From the NCBI RefSeq assembly GCF_934476685.1, contig NZ_CAKSNX010000009.1:33573-97572 (forward strand): a stretch of DNA of 64,000 nt, read 5' to 3'. This DNA is from an uncultured Ruminococcus sp. (GTDB lineage Bacteria > Bacillota > Clostridia > Oscillospirales > Ruminococcaceae). The number at the start of each line of letters is the position of its first letter. Position 1 is the stretch's first letter. Position numbers and translations under genes: made by a program. The notes below the pieces were generated by a model that was not told where the DNA came from, did no database searches, and saw nothing but the letters and a program-made list of their open reading frames with translations. Positions 52,283-61,687 of the stretch are shown one piece after another.

Positions 52283-53049
52283 TGAGCGGCGGCGCAGGCA
52301 GTTCTGCTTACAATAAGTTCGCATGGTTCTATGACAAACTCCAGAGCGAAGTAGACTATGACGGGATATGTTCGCTCATTGACGGATTTATAAAGAAATA
52401 CAGCGCAGAAAATGAGGTCATCGTTGACCTTGCCTGCGGTACGGGAAATCTGAGCGAGAGGTTTTATAAGCTCGGATATGATGTTATCGGCGTGGATCTG
52501 TCGCAGGATATGCTGGAAGAGGCTCTTGAAAAAAAGTATGACAGGGAGCTTGATGTAAGCTACCTTTGTCAGGATATGAGAGAACTTGACCTTATGGGTG
52601 CGGCGGACGTTATAGTTTGTGTGCTGGACAGCCTTAATCATCTTGGCAGCTTTGAGGATCTGTGCAGGACTTTTGAGCGTGTGTCTATGTTCACCTGTGA
52701 CGGCGGACTGTTTATTTTTGATATGAATACGCCGTACAAGCATCGGGAGGTGCTGGGAAACAACAGCTTCTGCTATGATATGGAGGGGCTTTTCTGTGCA
52801 TGGCAGAACGAACTTTCTGAGGACGGAAGTGTGCAGATAACGCTGGATTTCTTTGAGGAAAAGGAAAACGGCAGCTATGAGCGTTTCACTGAAAGTTTCA
52901 GGGAGATAGTTTTTGACAGCGAACAGGTCGATGAAGAGCTTAAAAAGAATGATTTTGAGATAATCGGAAAGTATGATGATTTTTCGGAAAACCCTGTGAA
53001 TGACAATAGTCAGAGGGTGCTTTATGTATGCAGAAGATCAGCAAGATAA
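52282..53049 (+). CDS. Class I SAM-dependent methyltransferase
   Basis: 255 residues. SAM motif I is VIVDLACGTGNLSERF and motif II/III follows in VIGVDLSQDML and CQDMREL. The family resembles the YqeM or UbiE-like methyltransferases of Firmicutes; the substrate is not clear. C-terminal beta-sheet sequence FIGKYDDFSENP-like positions (IIGKYDDFSENP) are common in YodH-type proteins. It is translationally coupled with the YerC-type gene. hslO follows 14 bp after the stop. Confidence 0.85.
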   Translation: MSGGAGSSAYNKFAWFYDKLQSEVDYDGICSLIDGFIKKYSAENEVIVDLACGTGNLSERFYKLGYDVIGVDLSQDMLEEALEKKYDRELDVSYLCQDMRELDLMGAADVIVCVLDSLNHLGSFEDLCRTFERVSMFTCDGGLFIFDMNTPYKHREVLGNNSFCYDMEGLFCAWQNELSEDGSVQITLDFFEEKENGSYERFTESFREIVFDSEQVDEELKKNDFEIIGKYDDFSENPVNDNSQRVLYVCRRSAR

Positions 53050-53063
53050 AGAGGTAATACAAA

Positions 53064-53969
53064 ATGGGCAGAATTGTAAGAGCGATAGCAAAGGACGCAT
53101 CAGTGGTATGCAGCGCCATTGACGGAAAGGATATTGCTGCAAGAATAGAAGAGATACACAAGCCCTCCGCAGTGGTAACGGCTGCGCTGGGCAGACTTGC
53201 GCTCGGCACATCTCTTATGGGATTCGGTTTAAAGGGCAAGGATGATACTATTACAGTAAGACTTGACGGAGATGGCCCTGCGGGAATGATGATATGCGTT
53301 GCAGACAGCTACGGCAACGTCAAGGCGGACGTTATGAACCCTGTTGTGGAGATACCTGCAAACAGCGCAGGAAAGCTTGACGTAAGGGGAGCAGTCGGCA
53401 CAGAGGGAACTCTGAGCGTAATAAAGGATATGGGTCTTAAAGAGCCTTACTGCGGTCAGGTTCCTATCGTTTCGGGCGAGATAGCAGAGGACATAACAAA
53501 TTACCTTGCTGTCAGCGAGCAGGTACCCAGTGTATGTGCGCTTGGTGTGCTTGTGAACAGCGATCTGTCGGTTAAGAATGCAGGCGGATTTCTTATTCAG
53601 GTGCTGCCTTTTGCAAGCGACGAGGTTATCACGCAGATAGAGCAGAACATAACAAAGATGCAGTCGGTGACAAAGCTTATGGAAGAGGGTAAGAGCTGCG
53701 AGGATATTGCTCTTATGGCGCTTGACGGACTTGAGCCGAATGTACTGGACGATTTTGAGGTAAACTATAAGTGTGACTGTTCAAGAGAGAGGACGGAGAG
53801 GGTCCTTGTATCTTTGGGCAGGGAGCAGCTGGAGGATATAGCTAAGGACGGCGGCACAGATGTAAAGTGCAATTTCTGCGATAAGGTGTATCATTTCACT
53901 TCCGAAGAGATAACCGAGCTTAGCAAAGCAGCCGCAAATGGCGGAAAATCGGGCGAAGAGAATGCCTGA
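53064..53969 (+). CDS. hslO: Hsp33 redox-regulated holdase chaperone
   Basis: 301 residues. Substrate-binding domain first (start GRIVRAIAKDASVVCSAIDG; LDGDGPAGMMI). The C-terminal redox switch is CDCSRERT (CxC) and CNFCDK (CxxC), which hold zinc when reduced and release it on oxidative stress, activating the chaperone. It protects unfolded proteins in the cytosol. It has a GAGGTAA site 9 nt before the ATG. It is the last gene of the YerC-methyltransferase-hslO group. Confidence 0.95.
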   Translation: MGRIVRAIAKDASVVCSAIDGKDIAARIEEIHKPSAVVTAALGRLALGTSLMGFGLKGKDDTITVRLDGDGPAGMMICVADSYGNVKADVMNPVVEIPANSAGKLDVRGAVGTEGTLSVIKDMGLKEPYCGQVPIVSGEIAEDITNYLAVSEQVPSVCALGVLVNSDLSVKNAGGFLIQVLPFASDEVITQIEQNITKMQSVTKLMEEGKSCEDIALMALDGLEPNVLDDFEVNYKCDCSRERTERVLVSLGREQLEDIAKDGGTDVKCNFCDKVYHFTSEEITELSKAAANGGKSGEENA

Positions 53970-54012
53970 AAATATTTTTTTGAGAAAAAATAAAAAAATC
54001 TCAAAAAAGCAC

Positions 54013-54041
54013 TTGACAAATGCGCCTGAATAGTGTATAAT
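54013..54041 (+). promoter_or_regulatory. Promoter of the plus-strand tRNA cluster
   Basis: TTGACA (54013-54018) and TATAAT (54036-54041) are 17 nt apart, a full consensus. A leader hairpin region (CGTCGC...GCGGCG) lies before tRNA-Val. Confidence 0.9.
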
Positions 54042-54100
54042 AAATATCGTCGCTGAGAGAGATGTACAGAATACAGAGCGAACGGCGGCGATAAGAATTT

Positions 54101-54176
54101 GGAAGCATAGCTCAGCTGGGAGAGCATCTGCCTTACAAGCAGAGGGTCATAGGTTCGAGCCCTATTGTTTCCACCA
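54101..54176 (+). tRNA. tRNA-Val (TAC)
   Basis: Acceptor GGAAGCA/TGTTTCC (wobble), anticodon loop CTTACAA, TTCGAGC T-loop, discriminator A and encoded CCA. First of five tRNAs. Confidence 0.95.
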
Positions 54177-54197
54177 AGCGGATCATTTGATCCGCTT
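54176..54197 (+). repeat. Hairpin directly after the tRNA-Val CCA
   Basis: AAGCGGATCA and TGATCCGCTT form a perfect 10-bp stem with a 2-nt loop; the first base is the A of the CCA. Downstream is TATATG, no T run. Confidence 0.7.
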
Positions 54198-54202
54198 TAT
54201 AT

Positions 54203-54279
54203 GGCCGGGTAGTTCAGTTGGTTAGAACGCTAGCCTGTCACGCTAGAGGTCGTGGGTTCGAGCCCCATTCCGGTCGCCA
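54203..54279 (+). tRNA. tRNA-Asp (GTC)
   Basis: Acceptor GGCCGGG/TCCGGTC, anticodon loop CTGTCAC, TTCGAGC T-loop, discriminator G and encoded CCA. Confidence 0.95.
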
Positions 54280-54340
54280 CTTTTTTGGAATATTCAGTTT
54301 ATGTCCTGCATATACTAAAACAGTTGCAAAAGCAGGAAAT

Positions 54341-54416
54341 GCTTCTGTAGCTCAGTCGGTAGAGCAGGGGACTGAAAATCCCCGTGTCGGTGGTTCAATT
54401 CCACTCGGAAGCACCA
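54341..54416 (+). tRNA. tRNA-Phe (GAA)
   Basis: Acceptor GCTTCTG/CGGAAGC, anticodon loop CTGAAAA, TTCAATT T-loop, discriminator A and encoded CCA. Confidence 0.95.
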
Positions 54417-54419
54417 TTT

Positions 54420-54495
54420 GCGGATTTAGCTCATCTGGTAGAGCGCCACCTTGCCAAGGTGGAGGTAGCGAGTTCGAGCCTCGTAATCCGCTCCA
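54420..54495 (+). tRNA. tRNA-Gly (GCC)
   Basis: Acceptor GCGGATT/AATCCGC, anticodon loop TTGCCAA, TTCGAGC T-loop and encoded CCA. It lies immediately before tRNA-Cys with no spacer base. Confidence 0.95.
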
Positions 54496-54569
54496 GGCGC
54501 TATAGCCAAGTGGTAAGGCGTGGGTCTGCAACACCCTGATCCCCAGTTCAAATCTGGGTGGCGCCTCCA
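54496..54569 (+). tRNA. tRNA-Cys (GCA)
   Basis: Acceptor GGCGCTA/TGGCGCC (with wobble), anticodon loop CTGCAAC, TTCAAAT T-loop and encoded CCA. It abuts tRNA-Gly. Confidence 0.95.
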
Positions 54570-54581
54570 ACCGAATGGTTG

Positions 54582-54614
54582 AATCCTTCGCAGTAATGCG
54601 GAGGATTTTTTTGT
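54582..54614 (+). terminator. Terminator of the plus-strand tRNA cluster
   Basis: AATCCTTCGCA and TGCGGAGGATT pair around GTAA, with a T run. Confidence 0.9.
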
Positions 54615-54653
54615 ATATATTTTTGTTTGTAAAAGCTGATGAGGAGCATCGCA

Positions 54654-56498
54654 ATGTATATTACCGAAGAGAATAATCCAAGACTTCCGTATCTGCGGGA
54701 TAAGACATCAAAGCTTACAACATCTCCCGGCTGCTATATAATGAAGGACAAAACAGGGAAGATAATTTATATAGGCAAGGCGAAAAATCTGAAAAATCGT
54801 GTAACGTCATATTTCCGCAAGGGGCAGGATCATCTGCCGAAGGTGTGGAAAATGGTTTCTAATGTCAATGACTATGAGTTCATTGTGACGGATTCGGAGT
54901 TCGAGGCGCTTGTGCTGGAATGTTCGCTGATAAAGCTCCATACGCCTAAGTATAATATCCTGCTGAAGGACGATAAGGGGTACAGCTATATAAGAGTGAC
55001 GGACGAGCCTTTTCCAAGGCTTCAGGCTGTGCTTCAGAAGTTTGATGATACGGCGGAGTATATTGGACCGTATATGAGTTCGTATGCGGTAAAGCAGGCG
55101 GTGGAGGAGGCAAACAAGGTGTTTAAGCTGCCGACCTGCACGAGAGTTTTTCCGAGGGATTTCAAAAAGGCAAGACCTTGCCTTAACTATCATATAAAGC
55201 GCTGTATGGGCGTGTGTACTGGGGAGTTCTCTCAGGAGGAATACAGGGATACTGTGGCGCAGGCTGTGGACTATATACAGAACGGTTCTGCACAGTCGGT
55301 GGAAAGACTTACGGCACAGATGGAAGAGGCTGCGGAGAATTTGCAGTTCGAGCTTGCCGCAAAGCTGAGGGACAGGATAGCGGCTATAAAAAAGGCTGCA
55401 GAAAATCAGAAGATAATAGACGAAACTATCCCCGACTGCGATATAATTGCGGTGTCGCAGAATATTGAGGTAGCCTGCGCAAGTGTTATAATGTACCGTG
55501 GCGGCAGGCTTGTGGACAAGGCGGATTACTTCCTTGGCGAAAAAGAGGATTCAGGCAAGATGCTGGAGGATTTCCTGATGAGCTTTTATCTCAGCAAGGA
55601 GGACGCTCCGAAAACTATCCTGCTTGATGAGGAAATAGAGAACAGGGAGATAATCGAGCAGTATCTGAGGGAAAAGTACGGTCATGCAATAAAGATAAGT
55701 GTGCCGAAAAAAGGTCATCTTTTGCGGCTGACGACTCTTGCAAAGAGCAATGCCAACGAATTTATTTCGGTCAAGGTGGGACGGACTGGCAGGGAAGTGG
55801 CTGGTCTGGAGGAGCTTGCAAAGGCTTTGAATATGCCTAAGCCGCCGAGATTTATCGAATGTTACGATATTTCAAACCTTGCGTCTGCAAATATGGTGGC
55901 TGGTATGGTGGTTTTTGAGAACGGCAGACCATGCAGGAAATTCTATAAGAAGTTTTCCATAAAAACTGTGGAGGAGCAGAATGACTACGCTTGTATGCAA
56001 GAGGTCATTGAGCGCAGATTCAGAAACTACTATGAGAAAACGGACGAGGGATTTTCCACTCTGCCCGACCTTATATTGCTGGACGGCGGAAACGGTCATG
56101 TCAATGCCATAAGACCTGTGTTGAAAAAGATGAATATAAATGTGCCGATGTATGGACTTGTAAAGGACGATAAGCACCGCACAAGAGCCATTGCCACAGG
56201 TGACGGCGAGATATCCATAGTCAAGAGCAGGAGCGCATTTAATCTTGTTACAGAGATACAGGACGAGGTGCATAGAGTAGCCATAACCTATCAGCGGTCA
56301 AAGCGTAATAAAAGCGCATTCAGCCTTGAACTTACAACTGTAAAGGGGGTAGGCGAGAAAAAGGCGCAGAAGCTTATTACGGCTTTCAAGACAAAGGAAA
56401 ATCTGAAAAAGGCAGATGTTATGGACATAAAACAGACCGCAGGCGTGAGCGTGGAAACGGCTGAGGAGATAAAAAAGGTCATAGACGAAATGAACTGA
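54654..56498 (+). CDS. uvrC: UvrABC excinuclease subunit C
   Basis: 614 residues from the ATG at 54654. The ATG 15 bases upstream overlaps the GAGGAG ribosome site and is unlikely. The N-terminal GIY-YIG nuclease domain shows GCYIMKDKTGKIIYIGKAK. The UVR (UvrB-binding) motif lies near residues 205-240, the C-terminal RNase H-like nuclease domain around 380-530, and a helix-hairpin-helix DNA-binding end (VKGVGEKKAQKLI). It makes the two incisions in nucleotide excision repair. folC follows 20 bp later. Confidence 0.96.
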   Translation: MYITEENNPRLPYLRDKTSKLTTSPGCYIMKDKTGKIIYIGKAKNLKNRVTSYFRKGQDHLPKVWKMVSNVNDYEFIVTDSEFEALVLECSLIKLHTPKYNILLKDDKGYSYIRVTDEPFPRLQAVLQKFDDTAEYIGPYMSSYAVKQAVEEANKVFKLPTCTRVFPRDFKKARPCLNYHIKRCMGVCTGEFSQEEYRDTVAQAVDYIQNGSAQSVERLTAQMEEAAENLQFELAAKLRDRIAAIKKAAENQKIIDETIPDCDIIAVSQNIEVACASVIMYRGGRLVDKADYFLGEKEDSGKMLEDFLMSFYLSKEDAPKTILLDEEIENREIIEQYLREKYGHAIKISVPKKGHLLRLTTLAKSNANEFISVKVGRTGREVAGLEELAKALNMPKPPRFIECYDISNLASANMVAGMVVFENGRPCRKFYKKFSIKTVEEQNDYACMQEVIERRFRNYYEKTDEGFSTLPDLILLDGGNGHVNAIRPVLKKMNINVPMYGLVKDDKHRTRAIATGDGEISIVKSRSAFNLVTEIQDEVHRVAITYQRSKRNKSAFSLELTTVKGVGEKKAQKLITAFKTKENLKKADVMDIKQTAGVSVETAEEIKKVIDEMN

Positions 56499-56518
56499 TA
56501 TACAAAGGAGCTAGGGTT

Positions 56519-57796
56519 ATGTTTGAAAACAGCAGCGGCAGCGCAGTAGATTATATTATGACATTTTCACATTCGGGAAGTCCTGTAAAGGATCTTTCGA
56601 GGATAAAAAAGCTGCTTTCTGCGGCGGGTGATCCGCAGGACAGCCTTAAGTTCGTGCATATTGCAGGGACAAACGGAAAAGGCTCTATGGCGCAGATGTT
56701 CAGCTGTATTTTCACCGATGCAGGACTTAAAACGGGTCTTTTTACTTCGCCCTATATGCTTGAATATGCGGATAGAATAAGGATAAACGGAAAAAATATC
56801 CCTGAAAAGGATCTTGCCGAACTGGCTGAGAAGGTAAAGGATATAATAGCCGAAAACGGTGACGAGGGTTATTCTCAGTTCGAGGTGACGCAGACTATTG
56901 CATTTATGTACTTTGCACAGCAGGGCTGCGATGTAGTGGTTTTGGAAACAGGTGTGGGCGGTCTGCTCGACTGCACGAACGTTATAAAAGATCCTATGCT
57001 GACGGTCATAGGCTCTGTGGATTACGATCATATGGCTGTGCTTGGGGATACTCTGGAGGAGATAGCCGCACAGAAAGCAGGCATAATAAAGCATGGTGTG
57101 CCGTGTGTAATGAGCGCAGGAAATGCAGAGGCGGCTGTAAAGGTAATAACCGATACTGCTGCGGAAAAGTCTGCTAAGCTTGTTGTACCCGACGCAGAGG
57201 CAGTAAAGATATTTTCATGCGGACTTTACGGAAGTGAATTTGAATACAACGGCGGCATATATTCCACCGCTATGGGCGGAGAGCATCAGATAATGAACGC
57301 TCTGACGGTCATAGAGGGGGCAGAGCTTATCAAGGAGCAGCTTGGGATAACTTTTGAGAATGTTTTCAAGGGCATTTCAGAGGCACGTCTTATCGGCAGG
57401 ACAGAGGCTATATGCAGCTATCCGCTGACCATACTTGACGGGGCGCACAACCCAGACGGACTTTCCGCTCTGGCTGAACTTATTGCAGGCTGCGGCAAAA
57501 AGCCTGTAAAGGCGGTCATAGGTATGTGCAGGGACAAGAACATTGCCGGTGCGGTATCAAAGCTTATACCTGTTGTGGACAGCTTTGTGACCGTAGACGG
57601 ATTTTCAGAACGTGCGGAGGATAAAAACAAGCTTGCCGAGATAATAAATTCTTTAGGCGGAAAAGCTGAGGCTGCGCCTTACGGCATAATGTCGGCGGTG
57701 ACGGTCATGCAGTCATCGAACCCTGACGGATTGAATCTTATATGCGGCTCGCTTTTCCTTGCGGCAGAGGTAAAAAAGCAGACCTTGCAGGGGTAA
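56519..57796 (+). CDS. folC: Folylpolyglutamate / dihydrofolate synthase
   Basis: 425 residues. The P-loop of the Mur ligase family is HIAGTNGKGSMAQ; other family motifs are FTSPYM, VLETGVGGLLD and LDGAHNPDG. It adds glutamate to dihydropteroate or folates in the cytosol. AAAGGAG lies before the ATG. It is probably cotranscribed with uvrC. The riboswitch-controlled folT lies elsewhere in the window. Confidence 0.93.
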   Translation: MFENSSGSAVDYIMTFSHSGSPVKDLSRIKKLLSAAGDPQDSLKFVHIAGTNGKGSMAQMFSCIFTDAGLKTGLFTSPYMLEYADRIRINGKNIPEKDLAELAEKVKDIIAENGDEGYSQFEVTQTIAFMYFAQQGCDVVVLETGVGGLLDCTNVIKDPMLTVIGSVDYDHMAVLGDTLEEIAAQKAGIIKHGVPCVMSAGNAEAAVKVITDTAAEKSAKLVVPDAEAVKIFSCGLYGSEFEYNGGIYSTAMGGEHQIMNALTVIEGAELIKEQLGITFENVFKGISEARLIGRTEAICSYPLTILDGAHNPDGLSALAELIAGCGKKPVKAVIGMCRDKNIAGAVSKLIPVVDSFVTVDGFSERAEDKNKLAEIINSLGGKAEAAPYGIMSAVTVMQSSNPDGLNLICGSLFLAAEVKKQTLQG

Positions 57797-57840
57797 ATTT
57801 ATATAAAACACAGAAACATATTATAATAAAAAATAAACGA

Positions 57841-57876
57841 AAAAAATTCCGCTGAGTTATCCCAGCGGAATTTTTG
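57841..57876. terminator. Bidirectional terminator between folC and the ROK gene
   Basis: AAAAATTCCGCTG and CAGCGGAATTTTT are inverted repeats; T runs occur on both strands. Confidence 0.88.
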
Positions 57877-57899
57877 TTTTATGGCTATATAAATTGTTA

Positions 57900-59141
57900 T
57901 CAGTTATTAGTGTCAAAGCCGCCTCTGTTGAAGAAAAGCTCTCTTATTGCAAGGGCGCAGCCTGAAAGGAAACGATGCTTGTCTTCAATGATAGAAGCTT
58001 CGATCTTGCTTGCTACCAGTGAGCCGCCTATTTCGTTTATTGCCTTTCTGATAAGAGTGAAATCGCTGTCCTCACCTATCTCAAAATGATGAAGGACTAT
58101 CTTCTGCGGATTTGTTGAGAAGTAAAGGTTGTTGATAAGCACAGCGGTAAGTCTGATCTCGTTGTCGAGTATCTTCTTTACGGCAGGGTCACCCTTTTCG
58201 TAAGCTGTGAGTATCATATCCCTGTTTACGTCCTCAAACACACCTCTTGAAGCCTCGTAGAGGAACGGTGCAGAGTCAGGGGAGTATACTGCTTTAAGCT
58301 TTGCCATAGTTGCGGCAGGAGTTATCTCACTCTCAACGCAGCCCTTTCTTCCGCAAAGCTCACAGGTCTTTCCGCTGTTAGGGTTGATTATCATTTTATC
58401 AACGAAGTTCGTTCTGTTATCATATGAAACGATAGGGTCGTTAAGGTTTGTAACAACGAAGTGCATGGTGTTTCCGTACTGGAGGAAAGCTATATTGTGT
58501 CTGTTAGGGTCTTTGCTCTTCAGGAAGTCGATATTAGCCATAGCAGTACCCTTTACGGAGTTGTCGAACACCAGCGGAAGTTCGGTGTATTCCTTTATGG
58601 TAGCTTTGAGCTTGCTGTAATTAGGAACGCCGTCTGTGACCTCTATGCCAAGCTTTTCATACATAGTAGGGAAAATACCGAAGCCTATGCCGAGGATAGA
58701 GTTCTTGTCAAGACAGTTGTCTGCAAGTACCTCGTGGATAGATTTCTCTGTAAAATCAAATATTGTCTTATAATCTGTATCAAGGTCTGTGGCAAGGTTA
58801 CGCTTGTCAAGCACTGCGCCTGCAAGGGTGGAAAGTCCCACGCTCACAACGTCCTCTTCGATAGTTACACCGATAACGAACTTGTAATGGTGGTTGATGT
58901 CGATAAGGATCTTCTTTCTTCCTCTTGGGGCTTTTTCGGTAACGTGCTTGTATTCGCCGATCTCCTGAATTATGCCCTGCTCGATCATTTCATTTGTAAT
59001 GATAGTTACAGCGGCTCTTGTAAGCTCCAAAGTGCCTGCTATATCTATTCTGGAAGTAGGTCCTCTCTGCTTGAGTATTTTAAGGACCTGCATTCTGTTT
59101 CGCCTTTTCAGGTCAAGCTTGCTTATTCCGTGCTGCTCCAT
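57900..59141 (-). CDS. ROK-family transcriptional regulator
   Basis: 413 residues. An N-terminal winged helix (about 10-75: MQVLKILKQRGPTSRIDIAG, LTRAAVTIITNEMIEQG) is followed by a ROK fold with a zinc motif CELCGRKGCVESE. The sugar-kinase active-site region reads DNSVKGTAM where kinases have a conserved Asp in NDANAAA, so it is probably a sugar-sensing repressor without kinase activity. Targets cannot be inferred from neighbours. The ATG has a CGGAGGAA site. It is transcribed alone. Confidence 0.88.
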   Translation of the reverse strand: MEQHGISKLDLKRRNRMQVLKILKQRGPTSRIDIAGTLELTRAAVTIITNEMIEQGIIQEIGEYKHVTEKAPRGRKKILIDINHHYKFVIGVTIEEDVVSVGLSTLAGAVLDKRNLATDLDTDYKTIFDFTEKSIHEVLADNCLDKNSILGIGFGIFPTMYEKLGIEVTDGVPNYSKLKATIKEYTELPLVFDNSVKGTAMANIDFLKSKDPNRHNIAFLQYGNTMHFVVTNLNDPIVSYDNRTNFVDKMIINPNSGKTCELCGRKGCVESEITPAATMAKLKAVYSPDSAPFLYEASRGVFEDVNRDMILTAYEKGDPAVKKILDNEIRLTAVLINNLYFSTNPQKIVLHHFEIGEDSDFTLIRKAINEIGGSLVASKIEASIIEDKHRFLSGCALAIRELFFNRGGFDTNN

Positions 59142-59185
59142 TTTAATGAATTCCTCCGAATATAGTTTAAAATTTCATAGATATT

Positions 59186-59223
59186 AAGGTGACAGCACCG
59201 CATAACAGCCGGCTGCTGCCTTT
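59186..59223 (-). repeat. Imperfect hairpin in the ROK gene leader
   Basis: On the minus strand AAAGGCAGCAG opens and GGTGCTGTCACCTT closes an interrupted stem. It begins a few nt after the TATAAT at 59239-59234. The motif resembles the hairpin upstream of nadE (740-778). The rest of 59142-59398 holds a terminator and AT-rich sequence. Confidence 0.4.
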
Positions 59224-59332
59224 GTTCCTGCAAATTATAGCAAATATATGTTAAATCCTTATGAACATTCAGTGATGATTTAACAGTTAAGTGAACTTTT
59301 ACATTTTGTTAAAGAATATTGCCATTTGTGAA

Positions 59333-59368
59333 AAACCGCACAAATTTCCGAAGAATTTTGTGCGGTTT
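59333..59368 (-). terminator. Terminator of the YdbC gene
   Basis: AAACCGCACAAA and TTTGTGCGGTTT form a 12-bp stem; on the minus strand T5 follows. Confidence 0.75.
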
Positions 59369-59398
59369 AATAGGTTTGTTGATTTTGCGGAAAAGGTA

Positions 59399-59644
59399 TC
59401 AGACGAAGTTCTCCTCGTCGATGTCGTCCTCTTCACCGTTGAGGAGTGATCTCAGAGCCTCGATATCCTCATCGGTGAGTGTGATGCCCTTACCCATTCT
59501 TGCGTGGTCCGGACTCCATTCTCTCAGATCGTATTTTGCAGGACGCTCGTTCCATGAAACCTTGTTAAGCTCCTTTGTCCAGCCTTTTGCATTTTCGGAA
59601 AGAACACCGATGTGTTCAACGATCTCAAATTTAAGTTCTGCCAT
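59399..59644 (-). CDS. YdbC-like PC4/Sub1 family DNA-binding protein
   Basis: 81 residues. FEIVEHIGVLSENAKGWTKE, WNERPAKYDLREWSPDHARM and GITLTDEDIEALRSLL match YdbC of Firmicutes, which folds like the eukaryotic PC4 coactivator and binds single-stranded DNA. The C-terminus is acidic (GEEDDIDEENFV). A GGGAGGCAAT site precedes the ATG. It is monocistronic. Confidence 0.9.
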   Translation of the reverse strand: MAELKFEIVEHIGVLSENAKGWTKELNKVSWNERPAKYDLREWSPDHARMGKGITLTDEDIEALRSLLNGEEDDIDEENFV

Positions 59645-59722
59645 AAAAATTGCCTCCCAGCAGTAGATTTTATATGTATAAAAAGCATACCTTGCGGCAG
59701 CTTTCTATATTCATTATTTCCA

Positions 59723-61687
59723 TTATTTTTTCAGTGAACTGATATTCTTTTTCACTTTGGCTTTCATATTGCTTACAAAAGCCTGTCTGTCGAAGCCGTT
59801 TCTTACATATCCCTTTGCGGCCTCGATGATGATATTTCTGTATACGATGCTCATTGCAAGTATTTCCAGCAGAGCGACAAATATGCCCAGCCATGGATTT
59901 ACGCAAACGCTGAGGAAGATATCTGTTGTTATCACTGTAAATAGTATGCAGGAGAATTTTCTGTATTTCACAAGAGGGAATACGGACATTGCGAGCAGAG
60001 CCGCAAAGAAAAGATCCCATCTTGTAAGGAAAGCGAACAGCAGTGAAAATCCCAGCGCACAGCAGATATACACAAGCTTTTTATTCTTCTGTATGCCGTA
60101 AAGCACCCCTGCGATAAGCAGGATATACAGAGGGATAAATTTAAGCAGCACATTGAGTGCGACGAATACTACCAAAGCGGCAGTTCCTATGGCAAGCGTC
60201 TTTGTGCTGAGCGAGGATATCCTGTCGGCAATGCTTCTCGGAAGTATTCTGTAAAGTATGCTTGTGACGGCTTTGATATTGAGTACGAATACAACGCAGA
60301 AAAGTGCAAAAAGCAGCAGATAAAGCAGCGGCTTTTTTGAAAGGTGCGGTTCAGCAAGCAGGATACCGAGCATTACAAGCAGCACAGCGTTGCTTGCGGC
60401 AAGCTTGCGGTAGTTTATCCTGAACGGCACAAGCTTTCGTGAGTCGTATGCACGGATAGCAAAAACGGCGATATAGCTTGTGACGGTGGAGATAGCAGGA
60501 CCATAAAGACCTATTCTTGGGATAAGGATAACGTTCAGTCCTACATTTACAACGCCTGAAACAAGGCTTGTGAAAAGTGAACGCTTTGTTTCCTTTGTTG
60601 CGAGATAGATAGAACCCATGAAGGTGGTAAAACAGGAAAAGATAGTGGAATATATGAGCAGCGGTGAATATCTTACACATTCACGGAAGTTTTCGCCTAT
60701 CATTATATTAGTGAGCGGCTGGATAATAAGCATACATCCGCCTGCAAGGATATAAAGAAGGCTCTGATTGAAGTCAAAGACATTTTCATAGAACTTATCT
60801 CTGTCCTCAGAATCATTTTCTGTTATCGCTGACATATTCCATGCCTGACCGAACATAAGGTAAACGGTGGCAACGATATTCGGTATCTTGTAAGCTGCGG
60901 AAAGTATACCGTTGCTTGCAGAACCGAGGTAGTGAGTGGTCATAAATGAGTCAGAGCTGTTTGTTATGAGCCAAAGCAGCTGAGCGGGGATAAGCGGCAC
61001 AGAATACTGGAGCATTGTGTGGAGCATTTCCCTGTCGATATGACGGAAGTCGATATATTTCCAAAGCTTTGCACGAAAAGTTACAAAAATAGTTGTGATA
61101 AAGTCGGAAAGGATAGTGGCAAGAAGATATTTTTCTATGCCTGTGCCTTCACCGAGAAAACTGGACGGCAGCACCATATAGAACATTGCCGTAAAGAACA
61201 GGGTGAAGAATGTTGCCACGATACCAGCGACGGCGAAAAGCCGCACACGCTCCATAGCACGGACAAAGGTGGTATAAAGCGATTTGATGCTGGACATAAG
61301 AACATATAAGAACAGCAGCATTGCGTAACCGCCGATATACTTATCCGCCAGTCCTGTAAGATCGACTAGGGGAAGTATTATACCGAAAACGGCAAGACCG
61401 AATGCGCAGACCATATTTCCTATGGTGAAAACGCTTTTCTTATCGTAGGCACGGTCAAGACCGAAACGGATTATCGCCTCGGTTATGGTCATAGTCACCA
61501 GCGGGATTATCCAGTTGGCGATCTGAGTAAGAACATCGGTAACTCCAAGCTCAGCTGTGGAGAGATAAGACGTATAAATAGGTATAAGAAGCAGCACAAG
61601 CACCTTTGAGCTGAATGAGCCGATCGCAAATACCAGCGTATTGGAAAACAGCTTTCGGTAGCTGCTTTGTTGTTTCTGTTGAGCCAT
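59723..61687 (-). CDS. Lipid-linked oligosaccharide flippase-like (MOP/Wzx family), extended
   Basis: 654 residues from the ATG at 61687 (GAGGAT 7 nt upstream); a TTG 20 codons upstream is the alternative. The first 480 residues are the usual 12-TM MOP exporter fold with the start FAIGSFSSKVLVLLLIPIYT. The remaining about 175 residues add about five to six more TM segments (AVLLVMLGILLAEP..., LAIGTAALVVFVAL...). It probably flips lipid-linked glycans for surface polysaccharides. It is not next to the exopolysaccharide operon. Confidence 0.82.
   Translation of the reverse strand: MAQQKQQSSYRKLFSNTLVFAIGSFSSKVLVLLLIPIYTSYLSTAELGVTDVLTQIANWIIPLVTMTITEAIIRFGLDRAYDKKSVFTIGNMVCAFGLAVFGIILPLVDLTGLADKYIGGYAMLLFLYVLMSSIKSLYTTFVRAMERVRLFAVAGIVATFFTLFFTAMFYMVLPSSFLGEGTGIEKYLLATILSDFITTIFVTFRAKLWKYIDFRHIDREMLHTMLQYSVPLIPAQLLWLITNSSDSFMTTHYLGSASNGILSAAYKIPNIVATVYLMFGQAWNMSAITENDSEDRDKFYENVFDFNQSLLYILAGGCMLIIQPLTNIMIGENFRECVRYSPLLIYSTIFSCFTTFMGSIYLATKETKRSLFTSLVSGVVNVGLNVILIPRIGLYGPAISTVTSYIAVFAIRAYDSRKLVPFRINYRKLAASNAVLLVMLGILLAEPHLSKKPLLYLLLFALFCVVFVLNIKAVTSILYRILPRSIADRISSLSTKTLAIGTAALVVFVALNVLLKFIPLYILLIAGVLYGIQKNKKLVYICCALGFSLLFAFLTRWDLFFAALLAMSVFPLVKYRKFSCILFTVITTDIFLSVCVNPWLGIFVALLEILAMSIVYRNIIIEAAKGYVRNGFDRQAFVSNMKAKVKKNISSLKK

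Noticed and set aside
54352..54654. Minus-strand ORF of 100 residues over the tRNA cluster
   Set aside because: It is the antisense of tRNA-Phe, -Gly and -Cys; such ORFs are a known artefact of tRNA clusters and it has no ribosome site.
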